Shown: piece by piece, positions 8,295 through 16,574 of the stretch | How the letters are laid out: each line of letters begins with the position of its first letter | How positions within the stretch are numbered: the first letter of the stretch is position 1 | Assembly (NCBI RefSeq): GCF_947500705.1 | Contig: NZ_CANMSY010000001.1 | Location: forward strand, 496,001-560,000 | From: an uncultured Brachybacterium sp. | GTDB lineage: Bacteria > Actinomycetota > Actinomycetes > Actinomycetales > Dermabacteraceae | DNA length: 64,000 nt | Direction of reading: 5' to 3' | Position numbers and translations under genes: made by a program | Notes under the pieces: model-generated | What the model was told of the DNA's origin: nothing | Seen by the model: only the letters and a program-made list of their open reading frames with translations | The model's database searches: none

Positions 8295-8334
8295 GAGAAG
8301 GGCCGTGAGATCGGAAGATCTCCCGGCCCTTCTC
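8295..8334 (+). terminator. Terminator after tRNA-Pro
   Basis: A strong stem-loop (GAGAAGGGCCG...CGGCCCTTCTC, with an inner GAGATC/GATCTC stem and GGAA loop) begins 5 bases after the tRNA. It should end the tRNA transcript. Confidence 0.8.
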
Positions 8335-8350
8335 GTCGTCACCGCCCGGG

Positions 8351-8402
8351 GTCATCTCGAGCATTGCCATCTGTCATCTCGAGCATTGTCATCTCGAGCA
8401 TT
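8351..8402. repeat. Three copies of a 15-bp direct repeat
   Basis: GTCATCTCGAGCATT occurs without mismatch at 8351-8365, 8373-8387 and 8388-8402. The last two copies are adjacent and the first is 7 bp away. Each contains an XhoI-like CTCGAG palindrome. The array is noncoding, between the tRNA terminator and the leader of the NlpC/P60 gene. Confidence 0.9.
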
Positions 8403-8849
8403 CCCGCGATGGTCTCCCCTTCACGCACTTGCATTCCTAAACGGACATTCCTGACAAACCAATGTGGCGCTGACCAGCCGTCTCACACCCGGATCGCTCC
8501 CGAAATCATGAGTCGGCGCGCCCCCTTCGATGAATAACAGTCGTGTAACTACCACAGGGAAACATCCATTCCCGGCGGGAACACGGGGCAATTTTATGGT
8601 TTTTAGCAAAATCTTGGCAAAAACGTTGATGATGGCAGGCAAACTCCCCCGTGGGGCAGGCATGACCTGCACATACAGTGGCGGGCGGTGCCGCCCTGGT
8701 CGGGTGGCGCTCACCGGGCTGCCGCCTTCCCGTCACCGGCCCGGTCGCTTCCTCCACTTCCCTGGGTGACGGGTGCAGGCCTCGCGCGCGCGCCGTCCAC
8801 GTCGCCGCACAGACCCTCTGCAGGGCGACGGAGAAAGTGATCGCCTGCG
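8403..8849 (+). promoter_or_regulatory. Long noncoding leader upstream of the NlpC/P60 gene
   Basis: No credible gene is present. An unusually AT-rich patch for this genome (about 8590-8640, with ATTTTATGGTTTTTAG) is followed by a TACAGT -10-like element at 8674-8679. After that come about 170 bases of GC-rich, self-complementary sequence before the ATG at 8850. Long structured leaders are common before actinobacterial cell-wall hydrolase genes, but I do not recognise a known riboswitch core here. Confidence 0.4.
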
Positions 8850-9950
8850 ATGTTCCGCACAGTTCCACGAGGCACGCACCGGGCCGCCGGCCGTGCCGTG
8901 ATCGACTACCGAGGCCTCGCAGCCCCGGTGGGTCGGGGCGTCGGAGGTGCTGCCATGATCGGCGCCGTCTCCGCCACCGCCGCACTCGCCGGTGGAGCCT
9001 CGGCCACCGCCCAGGCACCTGCCGCTCCTGCTTTCGGGACCCTGCGCGGTGCCGTCCCGAGCATCGCCCCCGCCTCCCAGTCCCAGTACACCTCGGTGAA
9101 GCTGCGCCTCGGTGCCCGCGGGTCGGCGGTGAGCTACCTCCAGCAACAGCTGAACTCCCACGGTGCCTCGATCACGGTCGACGGTGTCTTCGGCGCCGCC
9201 ACCCTGCGTGCCGTCAAGAGCCAGCAGTCCGGTGCCGGGATCGGTGTGGACGGGGTCGTCGGCTCTTTGACCTGGAGCTCCTTGACCGGTGCTGCGGCCG
9301 CCGCGCCGTCGACGCCGGCCACCGGCAGCTCGCAGCCCAAGCTCCGCTCCGGTGACCGCGGCGCGTCCGTGACCACCCTGCAGAACCAGCTCCGCTCCGC
9401 CGGCGCGTCCATCAAGGCCGACGGGGTCTTCGGATCCGCCACCAGCTCGGCGGTGCGCTCGCTGCAGTCCGCCGCCGGGATCGGCGTGGACGGCGTGGTC
9501 GGGCCGAAGACCTGGGGCGCGCTGGACAGCAATGTCCGCATCTCCGACAACGCCGGCAGCCGCGACGAGGACCGCGGTCCCGCGAGCGGCACCTCGATCA
9601 ACGGCCAGGCCGTGATCAATGCGGCCCGGGCCCAGATCGGGACCCGGTACACGTGGGGCGGCTCCTCGCCGGCCAGCGGCTTCGACTGCTCAGGGCTGGT
9701 GTACCACGCCTACAACCAGGCCGGGGTGAACCTGCCGCGCAAGACCGCGAAGGGCTACACCTTCGGCGGCCGGATCATCTCCCAGTCCCAGGCGAAGCCC
9801 GGCGACCTCGTCGCCTTCACCGGCAATGACTACGGCCACATGGGCATCTATGTGGGCAACGGGAAGATCATCGACGCCTCCGGCTCACGCCAGCAGGTCG
9901 TCGAGCGCTCCATCTGGAACGCACCGCACGTGTTCGTCACCTACCGCTGA
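8850..9950 (+). CDS. Secreted NlpC/P60 peptidoglycan hydrolase with two PG-binding domains
   Basis: A 366-residue exported D,L-endopeptidase. The N-terminus contains a signal-like hydrophobic stretch ending ASATAQA (about residues 30-55). Two tandem PG_binding_1 domains follow (about 80-150 and 163-230), each with the pattern LR.G.RG..V..LQ..L...GA.I..DGVFG and GVDGVVG..TW. The catalytic NlpC/P60 domain occupies about 250-366, with the cysteine in FDCSGLVYHAY and the histidine in YGHMGIYVG. The likely role is stem-peptide cleavage during growth and cell separation. The gene stands alone, with a long leader upstream and a perfect terminator downstream. Confidence 0.92.
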   Translation: MFRTVPRGTHRAAGRAVIDYRGLAAPVGRGVGGAAMIGAVSATAALAGGASATAQAPAAPAFGTLRGAVPSIAPASQSQYTSVKLRLGARGSAVSYLQQQLNSHGASITVDGVFGAATLRAVKSQQSGAGIGVDGVVGSLTWSSLTGAAAAAPSTPATGSSQPKLRSGDRGASVTTLQNQLRSAGASIKADGVFGSATSSAVRSLQSAAGIGVDGVVGPKTWGALDSNVRISDNAGSRDEDRGPASGTSINGQAVINAARAQIGTRYTWGGSSPASGFDCSGLVYHAYNQAGVNLPRKTAKGYTFGGRIISQSQAKPGDLVAFTGNDYGHMGIYVGNGKIIDASGSRQQVVERSIWNAPHVFVTYR

Positions 9951-10039
9951 GCGTCCGCTCGGTCGGCAGCAGACGGATATAAGGCCACGCCGGCCTGCTC
10001 GACGCGAGAGCGTCCACGGGAAGGAGCAGGGCGACGTGA

Positions 10040-10070
10040 GGGGCCCGGTCGGCATCGCCGACCGGGCCCC
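10040..10070 (+). terminator. Terminator after the NlpC/P60 gene
   Basis: A perfect 14-bp stem (GGGGCCCGGTCGGC paired with its complement) has a 3-base ATC loop, 90 bp after the NlpC/P60 stop and before the GH20 gene. Confidence 0.8.
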
Positions 10071-10157
10071 TGCGCATCTGCGGGGTGGCTCCGTGAGCCA
10101 GGTCTCCGTGGCAAACTGGTGCAGATCACGATCGCCGTCGTCGTTCCAGGAGAACCC

Positions 10158-11567
10158 ATGCCCGACCCCATCGCCCTCGTCCCCCTGCCCCAGTCCGTCG
10201 TGTGGTCCGAGGGCGTGTGGACGACGAACGATCCCTGGGAGGGGCTGTCCGTCGGCCTGAACGACTCCCTGCCGCCCACGGAGTACGCGCTGTCGATCTC
10301 CCCGGCCGGCGCCTCGCTCAGCGCCGGCAGCGAAGCCGCGCTGGCCGACGGCCGCAACACCTTCGCGCAGATCGTGACGGGCGCGGGCGGAGAGATCCCC
10401 TGCGTGACGATCTCCGATCGCCCGAGGTTCGCCTGGCGGGGCCTCCACCTCGACGTGGCCCGCCATTTCCTCCCGGTGGAGGAGATCGAGACGTTCATCG
10501 ACGCGATGGCGCTGCACCGCCTGAACGTGCTGCACCTCCACCTCACCGACGACCAGGGATGGCGCGTCGAGATCAAGGGCTACCCTCGCCTCACCGAGGT
10601 CGGGAGCTGGCGGGAGCAGACCCTGATCGGATCGATGGAGACCCCCGAGGAGACCTGGACCTTCGACGGCACCCGTCACGGCGGCCATTACACCCAGGAC
10701 GAGCTGACGGGCCTGGTCGACTACGCACGACGTCGCGGCATCATGATCGTCCCCGAGGTGGATCTGCCGGGGCACATGCAGGCCGCGATCGCCGCCTATC
10801 CCGAGCTCGGGAACTTCCCCGAGCAGCAGGTCGGGGTGCGCGAGGTGTGGGGCATCTCCGATCACGTGCTCGGGGTCTCCGACACCGTCTTCGACTTCCT
10901 GCGGGATGTGCTGACCCAGGTCGCCGCGCTCTTCCCCGCCCCCTACGTGCACATCGGCGGCGATGAGTGCCCGCGAGTGGAGTGGGAGCGCTCCCCGGCC
11001 GCCCGCGCCCGGCTCAACGAATGGGGCCTGACCCGGTTCTCCGAGATCCAGGGCCGCTTCACCCAGTTCGCCTCCGAGGTGCTGCGCGAGCAGGGCAAGC
11101 GGGTGATCGCCTGGGATGAGGTGCTCGAGACCCACCTGCCCGACGACACCATCATCATGAACTGGCGCGACGGTGCCGGAGTCAGGACCTCGGTGGACCG
11201 CGGATTCCAGACCATCATCGCCACCCACGATCAGACCTACCTGAACTACTACCAGGCTGATCCGAAGGACGAGCCCGTGGCGCAGGGCCGCCCGAACACG
11301 CTCAAGGACGTCTACACCGCGCAGCTCGAGCCGGCCAAGCTCCCGGACGAGAAGCGCGCGCTGCTGCTCGGCATCCAGGCCCAGCTCTGGTCCGAGTACC
11401 TGCCCGATGCCGAGAGCTTCCAGTACATGGCCTTCCCGCGCCTGTGCGCCCTCGCCGAGCGCGCCTGGGGCTCCCCGGAGCAGAGCTGGGAGGAGTTCGA
11501 GGACCGGCTGCGTGCGCATCTGCCCCGTCTGGACGCCTTCGGCATCCGCTACCGCCCTCTGGACTGA
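10158..11567 (+). CDS. GH20 beta-N-acetylhexosaminidase
   Basis: A 469-residue glycoside hydrolase family 20 enzyme that releases terminal beta-GlcNAc or GalNAc by substrate-assisted catalysis. An N-terminal GH20b-like domain (1-90) precedes the (beta/alpha)8 barrel, which opens RGLHLDVARHF and continues HLHLTDDQGWR. The catalytic pair D269-E270 is in HIGGDECPR. There is no signal peptide, so it probably works in the cytoplasm on imported chitobiose or recycled muropeptides. The ATG at 10158 is chosen because AGGAGA lies 5-10 bases upstream and the domain starts immediately after. It is followed one base later by the LytR_C gene. Confidence 0.92.
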   Translation: MPDPIALVPLPQSVVWSEGVWTTNDPWEGLSVGLNDSLPPTEYALSISPAGASLSAGSEAALADGRNTFAQIVTGAGGEIPCVTISDRPRFAWRGLHLDVARHFLPVEEIETFIDAMALHRLNVLHLHLTDDQGWRVEIKGYPRLTEVGSWREQTLIGSMETPEETWTFDGTRHGGHYTQDELTGLVDYARRRGIMIVPEVDLPGHMQAAIAAYPELGNFPEQQVGVREVWGISDHVLGVSDTVFDFLRDVLTQVAALFPAPYVHIGGDECPRVEWERSPAARARLNEWGLTRFSEIQGRFTQFASEVLREQGKRVIAWDEVLETHLPDDTIIMNWRDGAGVRTSVDRGFQTIIATHDQTYLNYYQADPKDEPVAQGRPNTLKDVYTAQLEPAKLPDEKRALLLGIQAQLWSEYLPDAESFQYMAFPRLCALAERAWGSPEQSWEEFEDRLRAHLPRLDAFGIRYRPLD

Positions 11568-11568
11568 G

Positions 11569-12174
11569 ATGAGTTCCTCCCACCACGACGCCCACCCGTA
11601 CGGACGGTCCGCCGATGACGTCCGTCGCCGGGACCAGCGCCTCCGCCGCACCCGGAGGATCCGCGCGACCCAGCTGACGATCTTCTCGATCCTCGCCGTG
11701 GTGCTGATCGGGATCGGGGTCTATGCCGTCGGCGAGCTGCGGGAACCGGTCGCGGAGCCGGGGGTGATCGCTCCGAAGTCCTTCGGTCCGGATCCCATCG
11801 CCCTCACCTGTCCCGAGCCCGGAGCCGTTCCGCTGCCGCCGGCCGAGGTCACCGTGACCGTGCTGAACGGGACCACCCGCGGTGGGCTGGCCGGAGAGGT
11901 CTCGGAAGATCTCGCCGCGCGCGGCTTCACGCTCGAGGAGGCCGGCAACACGCGCAAGGCGAGCGGCCCCGCCACGATCGTCCACGGCCCGGAGGGATAC
12001 CTCGCGGCGCAGTCACTGCGGGTCCAGGTCCAGGGATCCCAGCTGCGTCTGGACGACGCCCGTGAAGGCACCGCGGTGGATCTGCTGATCGGAGACGGCT
12101 TCACCGGTCTCGAGGACGAGTCCGTGGCCGCGACAGCGCTCGAGCAGCCGGTGGAGATGCCCGAGGGCTGCTGA
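11569..12174 (+). CDS. Membrane-anchored LytR C-terminal domain protein
   Basis: A 201-residue protein with a basic cytoplasmic N-terminus (RRRDQRLRRTRRIR), one transmembrane helix (about 33-55) and an extracytoplasmic LytR_C domain (about 90-180). The domain has the core TVTVLNGTTRGGLAGEVSEDLAARGF and a C-terminal DLLIGDGF strand. LytR_C domains occur at the end of LCP wall-teichoic/arabinogalactan ligases and as stand-alone proteins in actinobacteria. The catalytic LCP domain is absent, so it may be an accessory envelope-stability factor. It begins one base after the GH20 stop and is probably co-transcribed. Confidence 0.82.
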   Translation: MSSSHHDAHPYGRSADDVRRRDQRLRRTRRIRATQLTIFSILAVVLIGIGVYAVGELREPVAEPGVIAPKSFGPDPIALTCPEPGAVPLPPAEVTVTVLNGTTRGGLAGEVSEDLAARGFTLEEAGNTRKASGPATIVHGPEGYLAAQSLRVQVQGSQLRLDDAREGTAVDLLIGDGFTGLEDESVAATALEQPVEMPEGC

Positions 12175-12199
12175 GCGGCGAGCTCGCACGCCGCCCGCC

Positions 12200-12249
12200 C
12201 GGGGCTCAGCCCGCCCAGTGGCTCAGCCCTCCTAGTGGCTCAGCCCTCC
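12200..12249. repeat. Three-copy 17-bp tandem repeat
   Basis: AGTGGCTCAGCCCTCC occurs at 12217-12232 and 12234-12249. A degenerate third copy (GGGGCTCAGCCCGCCC) lies immediately upstream, all with a 17-bp period. The array fills the gap between two convergent genes. Confidence 0.75.
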
Positions 12250-12256
12250 CAGGGAT

Positions 12257-14221
12257 TCAGTCCTCCCAGGCGCGGCGGTCGGCCTCCATGCGCAGACCGA
12301 TCCACAGGCTGACCCCACCCCCGAAGATCAGCAGCATCACGACGGTGCCGAACACGGCCGCAGTGCTCGGGGAGGACGGCATCAGGCCGATCAGCAGACT
12401 GTTGATTCCGCTGACCTCCGACCCTGCCGCCGCCGCCGCGGTGAGATCCGGATCCACGTCGACCACCAGATTCGCCCGCACCGGGATCCCGGCGCTGTCG
12501 ACCACGTGGTAGGTGATCACCGTGGTGCGGCCGGTGAACCCCTCCTCGGGCGCGAAGGTCACCGCACCATTGCCCGCGACGGTGTACTCGCCCTCGCCCG
12601 GGACCAGCAGGCGCGTGCCGCGCCCGTCCTCGAGCTGAGAGAGGTTCGTGGCGGCCAGCGAGCTGATCCGGACCGACTCCGGCACCAGGGGCTGCGCGCT
12701 GCTGCCCGCGGTGTCGTTGCCCAGCACATCGACGGTGATCGGAGCCTGCGGAGCGGTGCGCGCCTCGTCATCTCGCAGAGTCGCGATGACCGGGGAGAAG
12801 ACCGCGGCGAGGGTGGCGCCGACGGGGTTGTCGGCGTAGACGCCGCGGGCGGTGACATCCACCGGAGTCGCCGCCCCGGTGAAACCCTCCTCGGGAGTCA
12901 TCAGCACGGTGCCCGCGGCGAGGTCGATCTGCCAGGTCCCCTGACCGGGGAGGGTGAGGGTGGTGCCGTCTGCCGAGAGCTGGGCCTGCTCGGGGGCCAG
13001 CGCGGGGTCGAACCGGAGGGAGTCGGAGCGGACGTCCCGGATCCCGCTGCCGAGATCGAACCTGATCGGCTCTCCCGGCACCCCGGCCTCGGAGCGCGAC
13101 ATCAGGATCGGATAGGCGGTGCTGAGCAGGGCGGTCGCGGCGGTGGCGCCTTCGCCGTCACCGCCGGTGATCCCCATCGGCGCGGTCGCGCGCACCTCCG
13201 CGCTCTCCGGTGAGAAGCGCACCGTGGCGGCGTTGCGGTCCAGCACCCAGGTGCCCTCCCCCGGCACCACCACCTGCGTACCATCCGCCGAGGCTCCGTA
13301 CGATGTGGGGTCCCCGAGCGGTTGCAGGCGCAGGGTCTCCGGGTCCACGAACTGCTGCCCCTCGCCCACCACGAACAGGATGTCCTCGCCGTAGGGGGCG
13401 GACCAGTCCAGGTCGGAGATGATCGGCACGGTGAGCGTCACCTGCCCCGCCCGGTCCGCCGCCCCTTCCTCATCTTCGACGACGAACCTGATGGGATCGA
13501 GCTGACGGCCGAGGCCGATCCCGGCGGGGGTATGGGTCAGCGCGTCGCCGTCGGCCGAGAGCTGCCAGACGCCCTGGTCGGGCACGGTGGCCCGGCTGCC
13601 GTCGGACAGCACCGTGGATCCGGCAGGGAGTTCGGCCAGCTCGAGCCGCACCGATCCGTCGGCCGGGACGGACCCTTCGATATCGATCCGGATCGGCACC
13701 CCCGCCGAGCCGTGCGCCTCGACCTCCTCGAGCGCGAGCGCCTCCGGGGTGAGCACCACCGGGAGCGAGCGGCTGCCGTGGAGGCCGCCGATGGTCAGCG
13801 CGATCGGGGTGGTCGGGGCGTCGACCCCGGTCTGCGGTTGGAACACCAGGTCCTCACCGAGCAGGGACCAGGTCCCCTCCCCCGCGATCACGATGCTCCG
13901 GGAGTCCTCCCCCAGGGACATCTGGGCGCGCATCCCCTCATCGGCCTCCTGATGCACGGCCAGGCGCGCCGAACCGAGGGAGACCTCGGACTCGAGACCA
14001 TCCTCGATCAGCGCGACCAACGGGATCCGAGTCGCCGCACCGGGGACCATGTCCAGCGTGGTGGTCTCCGCCGGGAAGGGGAACGGACCGTCCTCCCCCA
14101 GCGCTGCTGCCGGCAGCGCCGTCGACAGTGCGAGCATCCCGGCGGCGCACAGCGCGGAGACGCGCGCGACCAGGATTCCCGGATGCGCGCGGGAGGGGCG
14201 ACGCGACGACGGCTCAGGCAC
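12257..14221 (-). CDS. Surface protein with CshA-like repeats and C-terminal membrane anchor
   Basis: A 654-residue exported protein. A Sec signal peptide (residues 1-42, VSALCAAGMLALSTALPAAALG) leads into at least five repeats marked by G[EQ]GTW, then a strand such as TVLMTPEEGFTG. The pattern resembles CshA-type fibril repeats and related beta-sandwich tandem domains of actinobacterial adhesins. The last repeat ends VITYHVVDSAGIPVRANLVVDV. The C-terminus is a transmembrane helix (VFGTVVMLLIFGGGVSLWIGL) with a short charged tail (RMEADRRAWED) and no LPxTG motif, so it is membrane-held rather than sortase-linked. GTG 14221 is chosen because it supplies the signal peptide; a TACCCT -10-like element 6 bases upstream (14228-14233) suggests a leaderless transcript. 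Ligand unknown. Confidence 0.8.
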   Translation of the reverse strand: MPEPSSRRPSRAHPGILVARVSALCAAGMLALSTALPAAALGEDGPFPFPAETTTLDMVPGAATRIPLVALIEDGLESEVSLGSARLAVHQEADEGMRAQMSLGEDSRSIVIAGEGTWSLLGEDLVFQPQTGVDAPTTPIALTIGGLHGSRSLPVVLTPEALALEEVEAHGSAGVPIRIDIEGSVPADGSVRLELAELPAGSTVLSDGSRATVPDQGVWQLSADGDALTHTPAGIGLGRQLDPIRFVVEDEEGAADRAGQVTLTVPIISDLDWSAPYGEDILFVVGEGQQFVDPETLRLQPLGDPTSYGASADGTQVVVPGEGTWVLDRNAATVRFSPESAEVRATAPMGITGGDGEGATAATALLSTAYPILMSRSEAGVPGEPIRFDLGSGIRDVRSDSLRFDPALAPEQAQLSADGTTLTLPGQGTWQIDLAAGTVLMTPEEGFTGAATPVDVTARGVYADNPVGATLAAVFSPVIATLRDDEARTAPQAPITVDVLGNDTAGSSAQPLVPESVRISSLAATNLSQLEDGRGTRLLVPGEGEYTVAGNGAVTFAPEEGFTGRTTVITYHVVDSAGIPVRANLVVDVDPDLTAAAAAGSEVSGINSLLIGLMPSSPSTAAVFGTVVMLLIFGGGVSLWIGLRMEADRRAWED

Positions 14222-14308
14222 CGGCCCAGGGTAACAACGCCCGCCGGGAACCCGGCGATCCCGCGCAGATCCCGCGCGGCCGCGGGCCCGCGACCGTAGA
14301 GTGAGCGC

Positions 14309-15877
14309 ATGGATGAGACGCACCCCACAGCCTCCCCTGCATCGGATGCCGAGGCATCCCCGGTCGGCTCGGGAGCCGGCGCGCAGACTGCCGACTCCCC
14401 CCTGCCCGACGCCTCTCCACCGCTGGATGCGTCGCCCCTGCTCGACGCGTCGCCCCCGCTCGACGTCTCCGCGCTGCCTCCGCTGGAGGAGGTGCTCGAG
14501 CAGCTCACCGAGCAGCTGGCGGCATGGATGCCCTCCCAGCGCTGGTACGCGCACAAGGGTGCCGGTGTCCCCCAGGTCACGATCCGTGGCTGGGCGCCGC
14601 TGCGCGTGGCGCCGGACCATGTGGTGGTGCTGACCGCGGTCGCGGTCTCCCTGCCCCGCGACGCCGAGGCCCTCTATCAGGTCCCGCTGGTGCTGCGCCG
14701 GCCCGGGGCGCCGACCGGGGCACAGGAGGAGGGATCCGAGGTGGGGGTGCTCGCGGTGCCCGGCGGGCCGCTGCGGGTGGATGACGCCGCCCGGGATGCC
14801 GACGGTCGCGCGGCGATCATTGCGACCCTGGTCTCCGGCGAGGGTGCGCTCGGGCCCTCGCTGAGCCTCGCCTCCCATCGCACCGCCCCCGACGCACCGC
14901 TCCCTCTGGGCCGCGCGATGCGCAGCCGGGTGCTCTCCGGCGAGCAGTCCAACACCTCGCTGATCGTCGAGACGGAGGGCGCCTCGCCACTGATCCTCAA
15001 GCTGTTCAGGGTCCTCCAGGACGGGCAGAACCCCGACGTGGTGCTGCAGGGCGCGCTGACCGCTGCGGGCAGCCGACGGGTGCCGGCGATGGTGGGCTCC
15101 GCGACGGTGGCGGTGGCGGGGATCCGCACCCACTCCCTGTTCGCCCAGGAGTTCCTGCCCGGGGTGGAGGATGCCTGGCGGGTGGCGCTGCGCCTGGCGG
15201 CCGCGGGAGAGGACTTCCGGGAGGCCGCCCGCCAGCTGGGCGCCACCGTGGCAGAGGTGCACCGCGATCTCGCCGACTCGCTCGGCACCGCTGCCGCCGA
15301 CGCGGGCCGGGTCCAGCAGACCATCGAGCAGATGCGGACGCGGCTGTCCTCTATCGCCGCCGAGGTCCCCCAGGTGGCCGTCCACCAGGAACGGATCGAG
15401 AACCTGCTGGCCGCCGCCGCCGAGGTGCCGTGGCCCGCGCTGCAGCGCATCCACGGAGACCTCCACCTGGGCCAGGTGCTGCTCGTGCCCGACCGCGGCT
15501 GGGTGCTGGTGGATTTCGAGGGCGAACCGCTGCGTCCGCTGGCCCAGCGCAGCCTTCCCGATTCCCCGCTGCGGGATGTGGCAGGAATGCTGCGCAGCTT
15601 CGACTACGTGACGGGCGCGGTGCGTGCCGAGTCCGGGACGGATGCCTCAGCATGGGCGGCCGCCGCCCGCACCGCCTATCTCGAGGGCTATGCGCAGGCC
15701 GCGGGCTGGGCCGACGCGGATCCCGCCTCGGGGGTGCTGCTGGCAGCTTTCGAAGCGGACAAAGCCGTCTACGAGGCGCTGTACGAGGCCCGGAACCGAC
15801 CCGACTGGCTGCCGATCCCACTGGCGGCGCTCGAGCGGATCAGCGCACCAGGCGCGGAGGCGGGGTCAGCGGGCTGA
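14309..15877 (+). CDS. mak: Maltokinase-like kinase
   Basis: A 522-residue protein of the aminoglycoside-phosphotransferase/maltokinase fold. Family enzymes phosphorylate maltose with ATP to maltose 1-phosphate, feeding GlgE-type alpha-glucan synthesis. The cap domain signature is SQRWYAHKGAGVPQV. The catalytic loop is HGDLHLGQVL with Asp384, and the metal-binding segment is LVDFEGEP with Asp402, followed by SPLRDVAGMLRSFDYV, typical of maltokinases. An unusual 50-residue N-terminal tail has three repeats of PLDAS-like sequence. TAGAGT at 14297-14302, 6 bases before ATG 14309, suggests leaderless expression. No glgE, glgB or treS is nearby. The 3' end overlaps a convergent unknown gene by 38 bp. 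Confidence 0.85.
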   Translation: MDETHPTASPASDAEASPVGSGAGAQTADSPLPDASPPLDASPLLDASPPLDVSALPPLEEVLEQLTEQLAAWMPSQRWYAHKGAGVPQVTIRGWAPLRVAPDHVVVLTAVAVSLPRDAEALYQVPLVLRRPGAPTGAQEEGSEVGVLAVPGGPLRVDDAARDADGRAAIIATLVSGEGALGPSLSLASHRTAPDAPLPLGRAMRSRVLSGEQSNTSLIVETEGASPLILKLFRVLQDGQNPDVVLQGALTAAGSRRVPAMVGSATVAVAGIRTHSLFAQEFLPGVEDAWRVALRLAAAGEDFREAARQLGATVAEVHRDLADSLGTAAADAGRVQQTIEQMRTRLSSIAAEVPQVAVHQERIENLLAAAAEVPWPALQRIHGDLHLGQVLLVPDRGWVLVDFEGEPLRPLAQRSLPDSPLRDVAGMLRSFDYVTGAVRAESGTDASAWAAAARTAYLEGYAQAAGWADADPASGVLLAAFEADKAVYEALYEARNRPDWLPIPLAALERISAPGAEAGSAG

Positions 15878-16349
15878 GTGCCGAGGCCGGGCTGGTGGTG
15901 GCCATCGGAGACAGGGAGCCGGGCAGGAAGGGTGCGCTGATCGCCCGCACGGCGACCCGCACCCCGACGATCACCTCGAGCACGTCCCCGGTCGCGCCGA
16001 TCCAGGTGCGTCCGGTGATCCCGGAGCCCTGCTGCTCGGAGCGGCGGATCATGCCGCGGGATACGGCGATCGCGTCGGCGGCGTCCAGCAGCACGGTGGT
16101 GGCATCGAGGGAGTCCTCCGGCAGGCCCGAGCTGGCCAGCAGAGCGCTGACGTGGCAGAGGGTCTGCAGCCCATGCCAGGAGTCCCCGGAGGAGCGGTCG
16201 CGCTGGGGGCGGTGATCCCCGAAGGCGATCAGGCCCGGCTGCTGCTCGAGCACTGCCGTGGTGATCACGCTGAGCAGCTCGCGGATCCGTCCGTGGGTCT
16301 CATCCTGGCCGGGAATCGAGTCGGAGGGGTGCGCCGGGAGTGCTGACAT
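15840..16349 (-). CDS. Unknown protein downstream of jetC
   Basis: A 169-residue protein I do not recognise. It has no predicted signal peptide. Its middle (GDSWHGLQTLCHVSALLASSG, then DATTVLLDAADAIAVSRGMI) looks like amphipathic helices, followed by strands GRTWIGATGDVLEVIVGVRVAVRAI. High GC at third codon positions and an AGGG-rich ribosome-binding site before ATG 16349 support a real gene. It is on the same strand as jetC, 225 bp downstream, the place where jetD sits in canonical Wadjet operons. It is much too short for JetD and shows none of its Toprim-like motifs. It overlaps the maltokinase 3' end. Confidence 0.65.
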   Translation of the reverse strand: MSALPAHPSDSIPGQDETHGRIRELLSVITTAVLEQQPGLIAFGDHRPQRDRSSGDSWHGLQTLCHVSALLASSGLPEDSLDATTVLLDAADAIAVSRGMIRRSEQQGSGITGRTWIGATGDVLEVIVGVRVAVRAISAPFLPGSLSPMATTSPASALSPLTPPPRLVR

Positions 16350-16505
16350 CAACGCCCCCTTCCCTGTCGTACCGCCTCGGCGACGACATGCCGCTGCACC
16401 GCTGGACTGGAACGGTTGGCGATCAGGGTACCGATCCCGGGCGCCGCTGCCGATGGGGAGAACTCCCCATGCACCCTGAGGACGGCTGGATGGTAAAGAG
16501 ACCTG

Positions 16506-16550
16506 ATCCGGCTCATCCGGCTCATCCGGCTCCTTCGGCTCTTCCGTCTC
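16506..16550. repeat. Five-copy 9-bp tandem repeat
   Basis: Three perfect ATCCGGCTC units (16506-16532) are followed by two degenerate units (CTTCGGCTC, TTCCGTCTC), between the jetC stop and the unknown gene. The array is noncoding on both strands as far as I can tell. Confidence 0.75.
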
Positions 16551-16574
16551 CTCCCGCGCTCGCCGCCCCTTCCC

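Noticed and set aside
8680-8849. ydaO-type (c-di-AMP) riboswitch before the NlpC/P60 gene
   Set aside because: The position is typical, but the conserved GGGGAACC and GGGGTGAAT cores are not found, so no riboswitch is called.
9885-11651. Long minus-strand frame (588 codons) opposite the GH20 gene
   Set aside because: The plus-strand GH20 has complete catalytic motifs and a ribosome-binding site; the minus frame has no recognisable family.
15840-16349. Truncated jetD downstream of jetC
   Set aside because: The protein shows none of the JetD Toprim-like acidic motifs and the length is far short of about 400 residues; kept as unknown.
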